Source: an uncultured Acetatifactor sp. (GTDB lineage Bacteria > Bacillota > Clostridia > Lachnospirales > Lachnospiraceae). From it: a DNA stretch of 64,000 nt. This document shows, one piece after another, positions 1 to 7,509 of this stretch. Position numbers and translations under genes: made by a program. The notes beneath the pieces are model-generated. The model was not told the DNA's origin. It ran no database searches and saw only the letters and a list, made by a program, of their open reading frames with translations. The stretch's first letter is position 1. Each line of letters opens with the position of its first letter. Location of the stretch: assembly GCA_910584235.1 (NCBI GenBank), contig CAJTZD010000004.1, forward strand, positions 60,967 to 124,966, given 5' to 3'.

Positions 1-2
1 AG

Positions 3-413
3 AAGATGTCAGAGGACGGAACTTTTGATGTACTTCCCAAGAAAGAAGTCATCAAGCTAAAGAAAGAATGGGAGAAGCTGGAGAAGAACTTAGGCGGTAT
101 CAGGAGCATGACCAGAGTGCCTGACGCCATCTTTGTAGTAGACCCTAAGAAAGAGAGAATCTGCGTACAGGAAGCCCATGCACTGGGAATTACCCTGATC
201 GGAATCGGCGATACCAACTGTGATCCCGAGGAGCTGGATTACATTATTCCCGGAAATGACGACGCAATCAGGGCAGTAAAATTGATTGTTTCCAAGATGG
301 CGGATGCTGTCATTGAGGCAAATCAGGGTGAGGCTGTCTACACTGAAGAGGAAGCTGCGGCTGCACAGGCCGATGATGTCAGGGATATCGAGGAGATTGC
401 TGCGGCAGAGTAA
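3..413 (+). CDS. rpsB: 30S ribosomal protein S2, 3' part
   Basis: The gene is cut by the left window edge; about 136 C-terminal codons remain. The part seen carries S2 hallmarks: a LPKKEV segment, VDPKKER followed by an ALGI stretch, TNCDP and IPGNDDAIRA, then an Ala/Glu-rich tail. S2 sits on the back of the 30S subunit and is needed for S1 binding and initiation. tsf follows 40 bp downstream on the same strand, the standard bacterial rpsB-tsf order, so this is chromosomal host sequence. The identification is secure; only the 5' end is missing. Confidence 0.97.
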   Translation, partial: KMSEDGTFDVLPKKEVIKLKKEWEKLEKNLGGIRSMTRVPDAIFVVDPKKERICVQEAHALGITLIGIGDTNCDPEELDYIIPGNDDAIRAVKLIVSKMADAVIEANQGEAVYTEEEAAAAQADDVRDIEEIAAAE

Positions 414-453
414 GACCAAGAATCAATAAGAGATGAACAGGAGGATGATATAA

Positions 454-1392
454 ATGGCAGAAATAACTGCGGCAATGGTCAAGGAGCTTCGTGAGCAGAC
501 CGGCGCCGGTATGATGGATTGTAAAAAGGCTCTGAACGAGACCAATGGAAATATGGAAGAGGCCGTGGAGGTTCTGAGAAAGAGCGGGCAGGCCAAGGCT
601 GTGAAGAAAGAGAGCAGGATTGCGGCCGAAGGGATCTGCCGCATTGCCACCGAGGGCGACAAGGTAGCGGCGGTGGTGGAGGTGAACTCCGAGACCGATT
701 TCGTGGCAAAGAACGAGACTTTCCAGCAGTTTGTAGAGGCAGTGGCAAAGCAGGCTGTGAAGACCCAGAGCGCTGATATTGAAGCGTTTCTGGAGGAGGC
801 ATGGATTGAGGACGGCTCCAAGAAAGTGAAAGAAGCTTTGGTGGACAAGATCGCAGTCATCGGTGAGAAGCTGAGCATCCGCAGATTCGAGAAAGTGAAT
901 GCGGCAGAGGGCTGCGTGGCTACGTATGTACACGGCGGCGGTCGTATCGGCGTCATTGTCGAAGCGAAGACCGATGTAGTGAACGATGCGGTGAAAGAGG
1001 CTCTCACGAATCTCGCTATGCAGGTAGCTGCCCTGAATCCCAAGTATGTGGCTACCACGGATGTGTCCGAGGAGTACAAGGCCCATGAGAAAGAGATTCT
1101 TGCCGCCCAGATCGCGCAGGATCCCAAGATGGCCGGAAAGCCCGAGAAAGTTATCGAGGGCGCTGTTATGGGCCGTCTGAACAAGGAGCTGAAAGAGGTA
1201 TGCCTGTTAGAGCAGGTATACGTAAAAGCAGAGGACGGCAAGCAGACCGTGGCTCAGTATGTGGCACAGGTGGCAAAGGAGAACAGCGCGAACCTGAGCA
1301 TCAGCAGATTTGTGCGCTTCGAGACCGGCGAGGGTATCGAGAAGAAGCAGGAGGATTTTGCGGCTGAGGTGGCTGCGCAGATGGGCATGTAA
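454..1392 (+). CDS. tsf: Translation elongation factor Ts
   Basis: EF-Ts is the cytosolic guanine-nucleotide exchange factor that recycles EF-Tu. The 312-residue product has the expected N-terminal UBA-like module (CKKALNETNGNMEEAVEVL near residues 23-41) and the exchange-catalysing TDFV motif at residues 81-84 inside VNSETDFVAKNE. Length is normal for the family. The ATG follows a clear AGGAGG site. In most Clostridia pyrH and frr come next; here a terminator and then element genes follow, so the host operon seems to be separated from its usual neighbours at this point. Confidence 0.97.
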   Translation: MAEITAAMVKELREQTGAGMMDCKKALNETNGNMEEAVEVLRKSGQAKAVKKESRIAAEGICRIATEGDKVAAVVEVNSETDFVAKNETFQQFVEAVAKQAVKTQSADIEAFLEEAWIEDGSKKVKEALVDKIAVIGEKLSIRRFEKVNAAEGCVATYVHGGGRIGVIVEAKTDVVNDAVKEALTNLAMQVAALNPKYVATTDVSEEYKAHEKEILAAQIAQDPKMAGKPEKVIEGAVMGRLNKELKEVCLLEQVYVKAEDGKQTVAQYVAQVAKENSANLSISRFVRFETGEGIEKKQEDFAAEVAAQMGM

Positions 1393-1429
1393 GCGAAGTT
1401 TTCATATCAGCACAGCGTAAAAAAATATG

Positions 1430-1494
1430 AGGCTCTGAAAGCCTTGTAATCACACATCTTTAAGTGGTTGCGGAGGATTTCAGGGCCTTTTTTG
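1430..1494 (+). terminator. Rho-independent terminator after tsf
   Basis: An AGGCTCTGAAA arm (1430-1440) pairs with TTTCAGGGCCT (1478-1488) across a 37-nt loop and is followed by a run of T. It ends the rpsB-tsf transcript. The long loop is unusual, but the arm match and T-run are clear. Confidence 0.7.
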
Positions 1495-1560
1495 TGTTCT
1501 GAAAAGGGGAAGCGGAAATGCCGTCTTTTACCGTCTGGAATCGTCTAAAATCACTTCAAA

Positions 1561-1627
1561 TTGAGTATTACTCAAGGGCGATGTTGAGTAAAATGAGTAT
1601 TCACAATCTTCGGCGAAGTTTACTCAA
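1561..1627 (+). promoter_or_regulatory. Cluster of TTGAGTA inverted repeats
   Basis: TTGAGTA and its complement TACTCAA occur four times in 67 bp: a near-perfect palindrome (TTGAGTA-T-TACTCAA, 1561-1575) and a wider 9-bp pair TTGAGTAAA (1584-1592) / TTTACTCAA (1619-1627) that encloses an 11-bp palindrome, CTTCGGCGAAG (1608-1618). The cluster lies in the gene-free gap between the tsf terminator and the first element genes, upstream of parA-parB. By position it could be an operator for the maintenance operon, a partition site or part of an origin; the protein that binds it is unknown. Confidence 0.55.
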
Positions 1628-1693
1628 TTATAGCAGTTCCTTAAAACTCCCGGTCTTACTTCATTTAAAAATTCAAAATAAGGAGGCTGCATT

Positions 1694-2209
1694 ATGGACA
1701 GCACAGCGTTAAGAGCAGAGAAGCTGAAAGTGAATGGCTCTTCTCTGGTGCCGCATGAGACGGAGCAAAGACGAATCGGTACTGAGAATAGAGGCATGAT
1801 TTTTAAGAACGGCGAACATGAATGTTTTTATTATGAGATGTTAAAACATATGAGGTTCCAGGATTGCTATCATAGAGCGTTGGTTTATGTGCTCGGAATA
1901 TCTGGAGATACAAGGAGAAACTTTAAACGGATTTATGATGTTGAAAGCGGATGTGTACGAACTGAGTGCCTGCAGGAAGGCTGGCAGACCAGTGGAAGCG
2001 GGAGGATAATCCGGATGGCATTCAATCTGTACTGTAATGGCACACCCAGTGTCTATGATTATGAGGACCATGAGGAGCAACTGAGAGAATGCCAATACTA
2101 TACGGTGGAGGATCTTTTTTGCTGTGAATATGCAGTTTATTTCTGGGAAGCTGTAAAAATAAGATATCCGGAATATGCCATACAGAAAACCGGAGGATTG
2201 GAGGGGTAG
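1694..2209 (+). CDS. DUF6075-like conserved element protein
   Basis: A 171-residue cytosolic protein of unknown function. The central part (NGEHECFYYEML, QDCYHRALVYVLGISGDTRR, EGWQTSGSGR, RMAFNLY) matches my memory of the DUF6075 family, found in Lachnospiraceae mobile elements and plasmids next to partition genes. The start is supported by an AAGGAGG site 8 bp upstream. It is the first gene of a tight same-strand run with the small gene at 2211, parA, parB and the initiator gene, so a part in maintenance or copy control is possible but not shown. Confidence 0.7.
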   Translation: MDSTALRAEKLKVNGSSLVPHETEQRRIGTENRGMIFKNGEHECFYYEMLKHMRFQDCYHRALVYVLGISGDTRRNFKRIYDVESGCVRTECLQEGWQTSGSGRIIRMAFNLYCNGTPSVYDYEDHEEQLRECQYYTVEDLFCCEYAVYFWEAVKIRYPEYAIQKTGGLEG

Positions 2210-2210
2210 A

Positions 2211-2378
2211 ATGCTTAAAATCAGAATGCAGGGAACCAGAGAGGATCTGGAGTGGTTTAAAAAACTGTTGGAGCGGCATGAGAAGATTAAAGTTATGCAG
2301 GTTTCGGAAGCTTTTGCAAATAAAGGTACAAAGAAGTTTTTCCGTATGTATACGGAAGTAGAAAAAGTAAAAAGGTAG
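2211..2378 (+). CDS. Small DUF3970-like protein
   Basis: A 55-residue protein starting MLKIRMQGTREDLEWF and ending in a Lys-rich tail. It resembles DUF3970 (YvzF-like) proteins, which are short alpha/beta proteins of unknown function. A purine-rich GGAGGGG precedes the ATG, and the gene begins one base after the stop of the upstream gene, so the two are probably translationally coupled. I chose the ATG at 2211 rather than an upstream in-frame one because the longer form would overlap the neighbour. Confidence 0.6.
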   Translation: MLKIRMQGTREDLEWFKKLLERHEKIKVMQVSEAFANKGTKKFFRMYTEVEKVKR

Positions 2379-2394
2379 CACAGGAGGAAATCAT

Positions 2395-3282
2395 ATGAGC
2401 AGAGTATCCGAAAAACAAAAAACAGTAAATAGTTCTGTGGTTATCGCCATATCGAACCAGAAAGGAGGAGTAGGAAAAACAACCACCTGTGTGAACCTGG
2501 GGATTGGACTTGTAAGGGCGGGGAAAAAGGTCTTGTTGGTGGAGGCTGATGCCCAGGGCAGTCTTGCGGTGAGCTTAGGAATTCAAGAGCCGGACAAGTT
2601 GGATGCTACACTGGTGAACATTTTGGAGAAGGTTATCAATGATGAGGAGGTTGAGCCGCGGGAAGGAATCATCTGCCATGAAGAGGGAATTGATTTTATC
2701 CCTGCAAATATTGAACTGGCGGGATTGGAGACGGCCCTTGTGAACATTATGAGCCGGGAGACGGTGATGCGCCAGTTCCTGCAGGAAATGCGGCAGCAGT
2801 ATGACTATATTTTAATAGACTGCATGCCTTCTCTGGGGATGATTACCATAAACGCCCTTGTGGCGGCAGATTACGTGCTTGTCCCTGTGGAGGCCGCCTA
2901 TTTGCCCGTGAAAGGTCTTCAGCAGTTGATTAAGACTATCGGAAACATACATCGGAAGCTGAACCCTTCCCTGGAGATTCTGGGAATCCTGTTGACGAAG
3001 GTTGACCGCAGGACAAATTTCGCAAGGGAGACATCTGCTAAGATCCGGGAGGTTTATGGAGAAAGGGTACACATCTTTGAGAACTGCATCCCGCTGTCCG
3101 TGAGGGCGGCGGAGACGGCAGCCGAGGGGAAGAGCATTTATCTTCATGACCCGAAAGGTGCTGTGGCAGAGGGGTATCTGTCTCTGACAGAGGAGGTGCT
3201 TGCGCTGACCGGATGTGCGGACAAGCCTATGGAAGCAGAAGGCGCAGGTGGTTCTGGCCTGCAGATGGGAGGCGGGCAATGA
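2395..3282 (+). CDS. parA: ParA/Soj partition ATPase
   Basis: A 295-residue deviant-Walker P-loop ATPase that segregates low-copy replicons or integrated elements by moving on the nucleoid. The signature KGGVGKTT is at residues 23-30, followed by LVEADAQGS (Walker A' region) and YILIDCMPSLG (Walker B region). It has a good AGGAGG site and overlaps parB by 4 bp (ATGA), the usual coupled arrangement. It lacks an N-terminal HTH domain, so it is the short ParA type in which ParB rather than ParA tends to control expression. Confidence 0.93.
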   Translation: MSRVSEKQKTVNSSVVIAISNQKGGVGKTTTCVNLGIGLVRAGKKVLLVEADAQGSLAVSLGIQEPDKLDATLVNILEKVINDEEVEPREGIICHEEGIDFIPANIELAGLETALVNIMSRETVMRQFLQEMRQQYDYILIDCMPSLGMITINALVAADYVLVPVEAAYLPVKGLQQLIKTIGNIHRKLNPSLEILGILLTKVDRRTNFARETSAKIREVYGERVHIFENCIPLSVRAAETAAEGKSIYLHDPKGAVAEGYLSLTEEVLALTGCADKPMEAEGAGGSGLQMGGGQ

Positions 3283-4172
3283 GGGGAAGCAGCGCACAGA
3301 AAATCAAGCTTACATCCTATGATGACCTGTTCGGCGGTGACGGGCAAGCCTCGGGAGAAGCTATTACATCCGTCCCGATCAGCCAGCTCCATCCCTTCCA
3401 AGGGCATCCGTTCCGTGTATCTGACGATGCAAAGATGCAGGAGACTGTGGAGAGCGTGAAGAAATATGGGGTACTGGTTCCGGGGATTGTACGCCCTTAC
3501 GCCGAGGGAGGCTACGAAGTTGTGGCGGGGCATAGGAGGTGGCGGGCCTGTGAGCTGGCCGGGCTTACGGAAATGCCAGTCATCATCCGCAAAATGGACG
3601 ACGATGAATCCACGGTAATTATGGTGGATTCCAATATCCAGAGGGAAGACCTCCTGCCCAGCGAAAAGGCAAGGGCGTACCGTATGAAGTACGAGGCTTT
3701 GAAACATCAGGGCAGCAGGGAAGGCGGCAGGACCATTGAGGAGATGGGTGAGACTGCCGGGGAGAGCGGGAAGACAGTCCAGAGGTATATCTGGCTGTCC
3801 CGCCTTTCAGACGGGCTGTTGGACATGGTGGACAGAAAGAAGATTGGCTTTGTACAGGGACTGAACCTCTCTTTTCTTTCCAAAGAAGAGCAGGGGTGGG
3901 TACAGGAGATTCTGGAAAGGCGGGGAACCGGCATCAGCACTTCCCAGTCCGCAAAGCTGAAAGAGCATGGCAGAAAGGGGGAGCTTACACCTGCACTGGC
4001 AGAGGATGTCCTGACAGAGAAGAAAGAAAAGTCACGGAAGATAACCATCAGAAAGGATGCGGTGAGAAAATATTTCAGTGATGATTACAGCAACGAGGAG
4101 ATTGAGAGGATCATCTTGGAGCTGTTGGAGGGCTGGAAGGAAAGGCAGGAGGCTGATGGGGTATCTGACTAG
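3279..4172 (+). CDS. parB: ParB-like partition DNA-binding protein
   Basis: A 297-residue ParB/Spo0J-type protein. The N-terminal nuclease/CTPase-like fold is seen as LHPFQGHPFRV, then YEVVAGHRRWRACELAG (GHRRWR at residues 84-89) and NIQREDLLPSEKARAY, followed by a helix-turn-helix region (ESGKTVQRYIWLSRL) and a charged C-terminus. The ATG at 3279 overlaps the parA stop; a longer in-frame start at 3213 lies inside parA and has no ribosome-binding site. The palindromes at 5689 and 5829 or the TTGAGTA cluster at 1561 are candidate binding sites. Confidence 0.9.
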   Translation: MRGSSAQKIKLTSYDDLFGGDGQASGEAITSVPISQLHPFQGHPFRVSDDAKMQETVESVKKYGVLVPGIVRPYAEGGYEVVAGHRRWRACELAGLTEMPVIIRKMDDDESTVIMVDSNIQREDLLPSEKARAYRMKYEALKHQGSREGGRTIEEMGETAGESGKTVQRYIWLSRLSDGLLDMVDRKKIGFVQGLNLSFLSKEEQGWVQEILERRGTGISTSQSAKLKEHGRKGELTPALAEDVLTEKKEKSRKITIRKDAVRKYFSDDYSNEEIERIILELLEGWKERQEADGVSD

Positions 4173-5676
4173 CGGGAACCAGATCGTGGATGCGATGGGC
4201 TCCCTGAACATAACGGGGAACATCATACCGACAATCTGGTATAAGACGATTCTGCGGGAGAACCGTAAGCCCTATCTTCTGGCCATCGCCATCCTGGCGG
4301 ATATCGTATACTGGTACCGCCCTGTTGAAATGCGCAACCAGTCAACGGGGCAGATAGAGGGCTGGAAAAAGAAATTCTCCGGGGACATCCTGCGGCAGAG
4401 CTACCAGTATTATGCCGAACTTTTCGGGGAATCGAAGAAGACCGTGAAGATGGCGATTGACAGGCTGGAGGAGCTCTGCGTGGTGAGGCGGGAGTTCAGG
4501 ACGGTCAACCATGGGGAAGGGCTTGTATCAAACAATGTGATGTACCTGAAGCTGGTGCCGGAGCAGCTGTACCTGCTGACTTATCCGGAGGCAGAGCCGG
4601 GCAGTGTCTGGGAAGAAAAGGCATTTCTGGCGGGTACTGGTGATGCAATGGGAGGGGGACTCCCTGCAGAGCCGGGTGCCGCTGTGGTAAGAGCCGGGGG
4701 ATGGCTGTCTGCAGAACCGGATGCAGGTATGGAAGGACTGGAAGGGAATCTCCCTACAGCACCGGATAGAGGTATGGAAAAATTGGGAAGGAGTCTCTCC
4801 ACAAATTCGGATACAGGCATGGAAAAACAGGGAGGGAGCCTCCCTACAAATCCAGATACAGGTATGGAAAAACAGGGAGGGAGCCTCCTTACAAATTTGG
4901 ATACAGGTGTGGAAAAACAGGGAGGGAGTCTCCCTACAGATTCGGATACAGGTGTGGAAAAAACGGGAGGGAGCCTCCCTACAGAAGCGGATAGAGGTAT
5001 GGAAAAAACGGGAGGGAGCCTCCCTACAAATTCGGATACCCCTATGGAAAAATTGGGAGGGAGGGGTGTACAAAACGGGATACAGGCCCCTACAAATTTG
5101 TGGGGAGGTGGTGCCGGGAATTTCCAGAGCCTATGCCCAAAAACGGAGGGAGTACCCTCCCAAAACGGAGGGACATATACAGAGATTACTTCAGAGAATA
5201 CATACATAGATTATAATAAATCTATCATTCCCTCTATCCGTGACAGCAGAGCAGGTGCGGCTGATGGGATGGAGGATGTGGATGCCTGCATGGCTCTGAT
5301 CCGGCAGAACATAGAGTATGAGCACCACATGAAGTTCGACAGGCCAGATGAAAGGAGCCTGTATGAGGAACTGTATGCGGTAATCTGTGAAGTTGTATGC
5401 GTAAGGCACCGTTCTGTCCGGGTGGGCGGGGAGGAATATCCCCATGCGCTGGTAAAGGAACGGTTCCTGAAGCTGGGGGAAGAACATCTGCGCTATGTGA
5501 TTGAATGTATGCGCAACACTTCAACCAGGATAACGAACATCAAGGCTTACATGATTACAGCCCTTTACAATGCGCCTATGACAATGAACCACTATTACCA
5601 GCAGGAAGTCAATTATGACATGCGCAGTGGAGGATGGCAGAATGCAGAGACGGAGAGAGGGAAGAATCAGATGTAA
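4156..5676 (+). CDS. Replication-initiator-like protein with C-terminal DUF6017 domain
   Basis: A 506-residue protein in three parts. Residues 1-140 look like a winged-helix initiator (YLLAIAILADIVYWYR, GESKKTVKMAIDRLEEL), of the RepA_N/DnaD-like kind. Residues 189-302 are eight near-identical 15-residue repeats (consensus DTGMEKQGGSLPTNP). Residues 376-506 match DUF6017 (YPHALVKERFLKL, NIKAYMITALYNAP). It overlaps the end of parB, forming a parA-parB-rep cassette like that of low-copy plasmids. RepA_N plasmids carry their origin inside the rep gene, which suits the central repeats. The exact initiator family is not certain; the start at 4156 fits the conserved MGYLTSGNQI beginning. Confidence 0.72.
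   Translation: MGYLTSGNQIVDAMGSLNITGNIIPTIWYKTILRENRKPYLLAIAILADIVYWYRPVEMRNQSTGQIEGWKKKFSGDILRQSYQYYAELFGESKKTVKMAIDRLEELCVVRREFRTVNHGEGLVSNNVMYLKLVPEQLYLLTYPEAEPGSVWEEKAFLAGTGDAMGGGLPAEPGAAVVRAGGWLSAEPDAGMEGLEGNLPTAPDRGMEKLGRSLSTNSDTGMEKQGGSLPTNPDTGMEKQGGSLLTNLDTGVEKQGGSLPTDSDTGVEKTGGSLPTEADRGMEKTGGSLPTNSDTPMEKLGGRGVQNGIQAPTNLWGGGAGNFQSLCPKTEGVPSQNGGTYTEITSENTYIDYNKSIIPSIRDSRAGAADGMEDVDACMALIRQNIEYEHHMKFDRPDERSLYEELYAVICEVVCVRHRSVRVGGEEYPHALVKERFLKLGEEHLRYVIECMRNTSTRITNIKAYMITALYNAPMTMNHYYQQEVNYDMRSGGWQNAETERGKNQM
4720..5061 (+). repeat. Eight in-frame 45-bp tandem repeats inside the initiator gene
   Basis: Units begin at 4720, 4765, 4810, 4855, 4900, 4945, 4990 and 5035 (the last partial), each exactly 45 bp. 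Several contain the inverted pair GGGAGG-GAG-CCTCCC. The period is a multiple of three, so the reading frame is kept. They may be iterons of an origin embedded in the gene, or simply an expandable protein linker. Confidence 0.85.
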
Positions 5677-5684
5677 GTGGGGCG

Positions 5685-5714
5685 GTCACTTGTGGACATA
5701 ATGTCCACAAGTTG
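5685..5714 (+). repeat. 25-bp palindrome, copy 1 (candidate operator or centromere)
   Basis: Positions 5688-5712 form a perfect palindrome with 12-bp arms (ACTTGTGGACAT and its complement) around one A. A 30-bp stretch including it is repeated identically at 5825-5854. It starts just after the initiator stop codon. Such a perfect site is expected for a dimeric regulator, ParB or the initiator itself. Confidence 0.75.
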
Positions 5715-5824
5715 GCAGCGAGAAAATACTGGAGAATATTTGGAAGATAAAGAATGGGAGCGGCAACAAAATGGCTGCTTCCATTTTATGTGCGTAAAGG
5801 TTGATATGGATAAACTTGTTTTCT

Positions 5825-5854
5825 GTCACTTGTGGACATAATGTCCACAAGTTG
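5825..5854 (+). repeat. 25-bp palindrome, copy 2
   Basis: An exact second copy of the 30-bp block at 5685, offset by 140 bp, with the perfect palindrome at 5828-5852. It lies about 95 bp upstream of the regulator-like gene at 5948, so binding here could also control that gene. The intervening 110 bp is AT-rich and has no gene I can support. Confidence 0.75.
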
Positions 5855-5947
5855 ATTGGAATAAAAATCCATCGGATAGAGCTGGTGACAGTAAATTATT
5901 TTTGCAAGGACATAATCCATCATAATAAAGTAAAGGGGAGATTTGGA

Positions 5948-6484
5948 ATGGGAAAAAGAGACGAACTGGTTATTGTCGAGGAACCTTTGTATCATGACAC
6001 ATGGAAGCTGTTAAAAAAATACCGGGATGTGGTGTGGAGCCTGGAGCTTTCCGTACAGCAGGTGCGCAACAAGTTTGAGATTGAATATGGGAATACTATT
6101 GAGGACTTCCTGGATTCGGTCTATCTGGCAGGGGCTGACATCGCAGGGAGTGACATTGAGCACCATGCCCAGTGTATTGAGCGCAGCCACAGGATGCTGA
6201 AGCTTCTGGACAGCGCCATTGACCTGCTGCGGAATAAGCATAAGAATGGAGAGAGCTATTACTGGCTGCTGTATTATTCCTATCTCTCGCCACAGCAGTT
6301 GAGGAATATGGAGGAGATTATTGAGAAACTGCGCCCACATATCAGGGATATCAGCATGCGCACTTATTATAGAAAAAGACAGGAATGTATCGGAGCACTC
6401 AGCTCCATTTTGTGGGGATATACCTCTAAGGACAGCATGGAGGTTTTGGAGCAGTTTGTTCCGGGGAAACAGGAGAAAGAGTAG
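5948..6484 (+). CDS. ArpU/sigma-like regulator, putative
   Basis: A 178-residue protein, mostly helical by composition. The C-terminal third (YLSPQQLRNMEEIIEKL then ISMRTYYRKRQECIGALSSIL) resembles the helix-turn-helix ending of ArpU-type late regulators and sigma region 4-like proteins of Firmicute phages and conjugative elements. The ATG at 5948 has AAAGGGGAG upstream; a longer frame from 5801 would run through the palindrome and has no ribosome-binding site. Position after the maintenance genes and palindromes fits a regulator, but this is inferred from weak similarity. Confidence 0.5.
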   Translation: MGKRDELVIVEEPLYHDTWKLLKKYRDVVWSLELSVQQVRNKFEIEYGNTIEDFLDSVYLAGADIAGSDIEHHAQCIERSHRMLKLLDSAIDLLRNKHKNGESYYWLLYYSYLSPQQLRNMEEIIEKLRPHIRDISMRTYYRKRQECIGALSSILWGYTSKDSMEVLEQFVPGKQEKE

Positions 6485-6596
6485 ACGGAATATTGACTGC
6501 TGTATTTGGCAGCGGCTTTCGGGAACTGCATATTGGGGGATTAAAAAGATAAATCGGAATTGATTAGAAATGGATTAGTATAGAAAGGGGAACGTG

Positions 6597-7037
6597 ATGA
6601 AAAGTATTATTATATGGACATTGATAAATCTGGCATCAAACTTAATCATAGTAGAGATAGAGGCCATTCTATTCAGAAAGAGTGTCAACCGGGGATGGAA
6701 AGAAGTTGGTTTTTCGCTGGATCAGATTAGGAACAGGCACGGCCTGCGGCCATATTATATCATGCATATTTACTATGGAGGAGATGTGTACCCCATGGTG
6801 ATTAAGAAAAAGGATTATGCAGAACTGCGGAAAAATAAAACGGGAAAAGCCTATGTCTATGTAAGAGAATATCCGGCATGGTTCATGAATCCTAATTTTA
6901 ATAAGTATGATTTCTCTCTGCAGGAAGTGGACTGGCATGAAAGGGACAGGATAAATTGTCTGAAGGCATTTCTTTATATATTTATTGTGTTTGAAGCTAT
7001 TATTTGTATGATTGCGTTTGAGGTTGAAAAAATATGA
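6597..7037 (+). CDS. Small membrane protein, unknown
   Basis: A 146-residue protein with a hydrophobic N-terminal helix (about residues 3-22) and a C-terminal hydrophobic helix (about 122-140), with a charged soluble stretch between that has many Tyr and Lys. Both ends are probably in the membrane. The ATG at 6597 is best placed relative to AAAGGGG; a GTG directly before it is possible. I do not recognise the family. AT content rises here, marking the change into the AT-rich cargo. Confidence 0.5.
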   Translation: MKSIIIWTLINLASNLIIVEIEAILFRKSVNRGWKEVGFSLDQIRNRHGLRPYYIMHIYYGGDVYPMVIKKKDYAELRKNKTGKAYVYVREYPAWFMNPNFNKYDFSLQEVDWHERDRINCLKAFLYIFIVFEAIICMIAFEVEKI

Positions 7038-7509
7038 TGGTGTGAAAAACGTAAAATGCTGAGGGCTAATTCTGAAGAGTGTAATAATCAAATCTAAAGA
7101 GACTGCTACATAAATTATAAAAACAAGTGAGAAACATTGACAGTAGATTATAGCCATGTTATCATCAAGTACAAATAGTGTGTTCAAAAGCGGAGATGTG
7201 GCTATATAATCTACCGGTAGACACTGCGATTATGCGGTTTGGAATCGAGTAATTTATAATATGGTTCCATTAATAGATTAACATAAAGAAAAATACAATA
7301 GAAAAACAACAGATAAACACTCAGAAACTTATAGAATAAGAATACCAGACAATCAGATTTGGGAAAACTCTTATATTTGATATTAGTTTTGGGTGTTTTT
7401 TGCTGTGTATTTTGCAGGTTTTTATATTCAATCAAATATGAGGATATAAGAAGAGATAAGGAATTTATAGTAAAGCGGAACGTAATGCAAGGAAAGGAGT
7501 CAAGAAGAT
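7038..7509. other. AT-rich gene-free stretch before the FRG gene
   Basis: No supported gene. It holds a likely promoter (7137-7165), a perfect 12-bp palindrome TCTACCGGTAGA at 7210-7221, and A/T-rich sequence. If the promoter is used, the FRG gene has a leader of about 340 nt. Confidence 0.5.
7137..7165 (+). promoter_or_regulatory. Sigma-A-like promoter, putative
   Basis: TTGACA (7137-7142), a 17-bp spacer and TATCAT (7160-7165) point toward the FRG-domain gene. The -35 box and spacing are ideal; the -10 box is one base off consensus. Confidence 0.5.

Noticed and set aside
1518..1712. 64-codon frame upstream of the DUF6075-like gene
   Set aside because: No ribosome-binding site, runs through the TTGAGTA repeats, and composition is not protein-like.
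4721..5209. Open frames in other registers over the initiator repeats, and possible CRISPR array
   Set aside because: The 45-bp period keeps all frames open, so the extra frames are by-products. Units are contiguous with no unique spacers, so it is not CRISPR.
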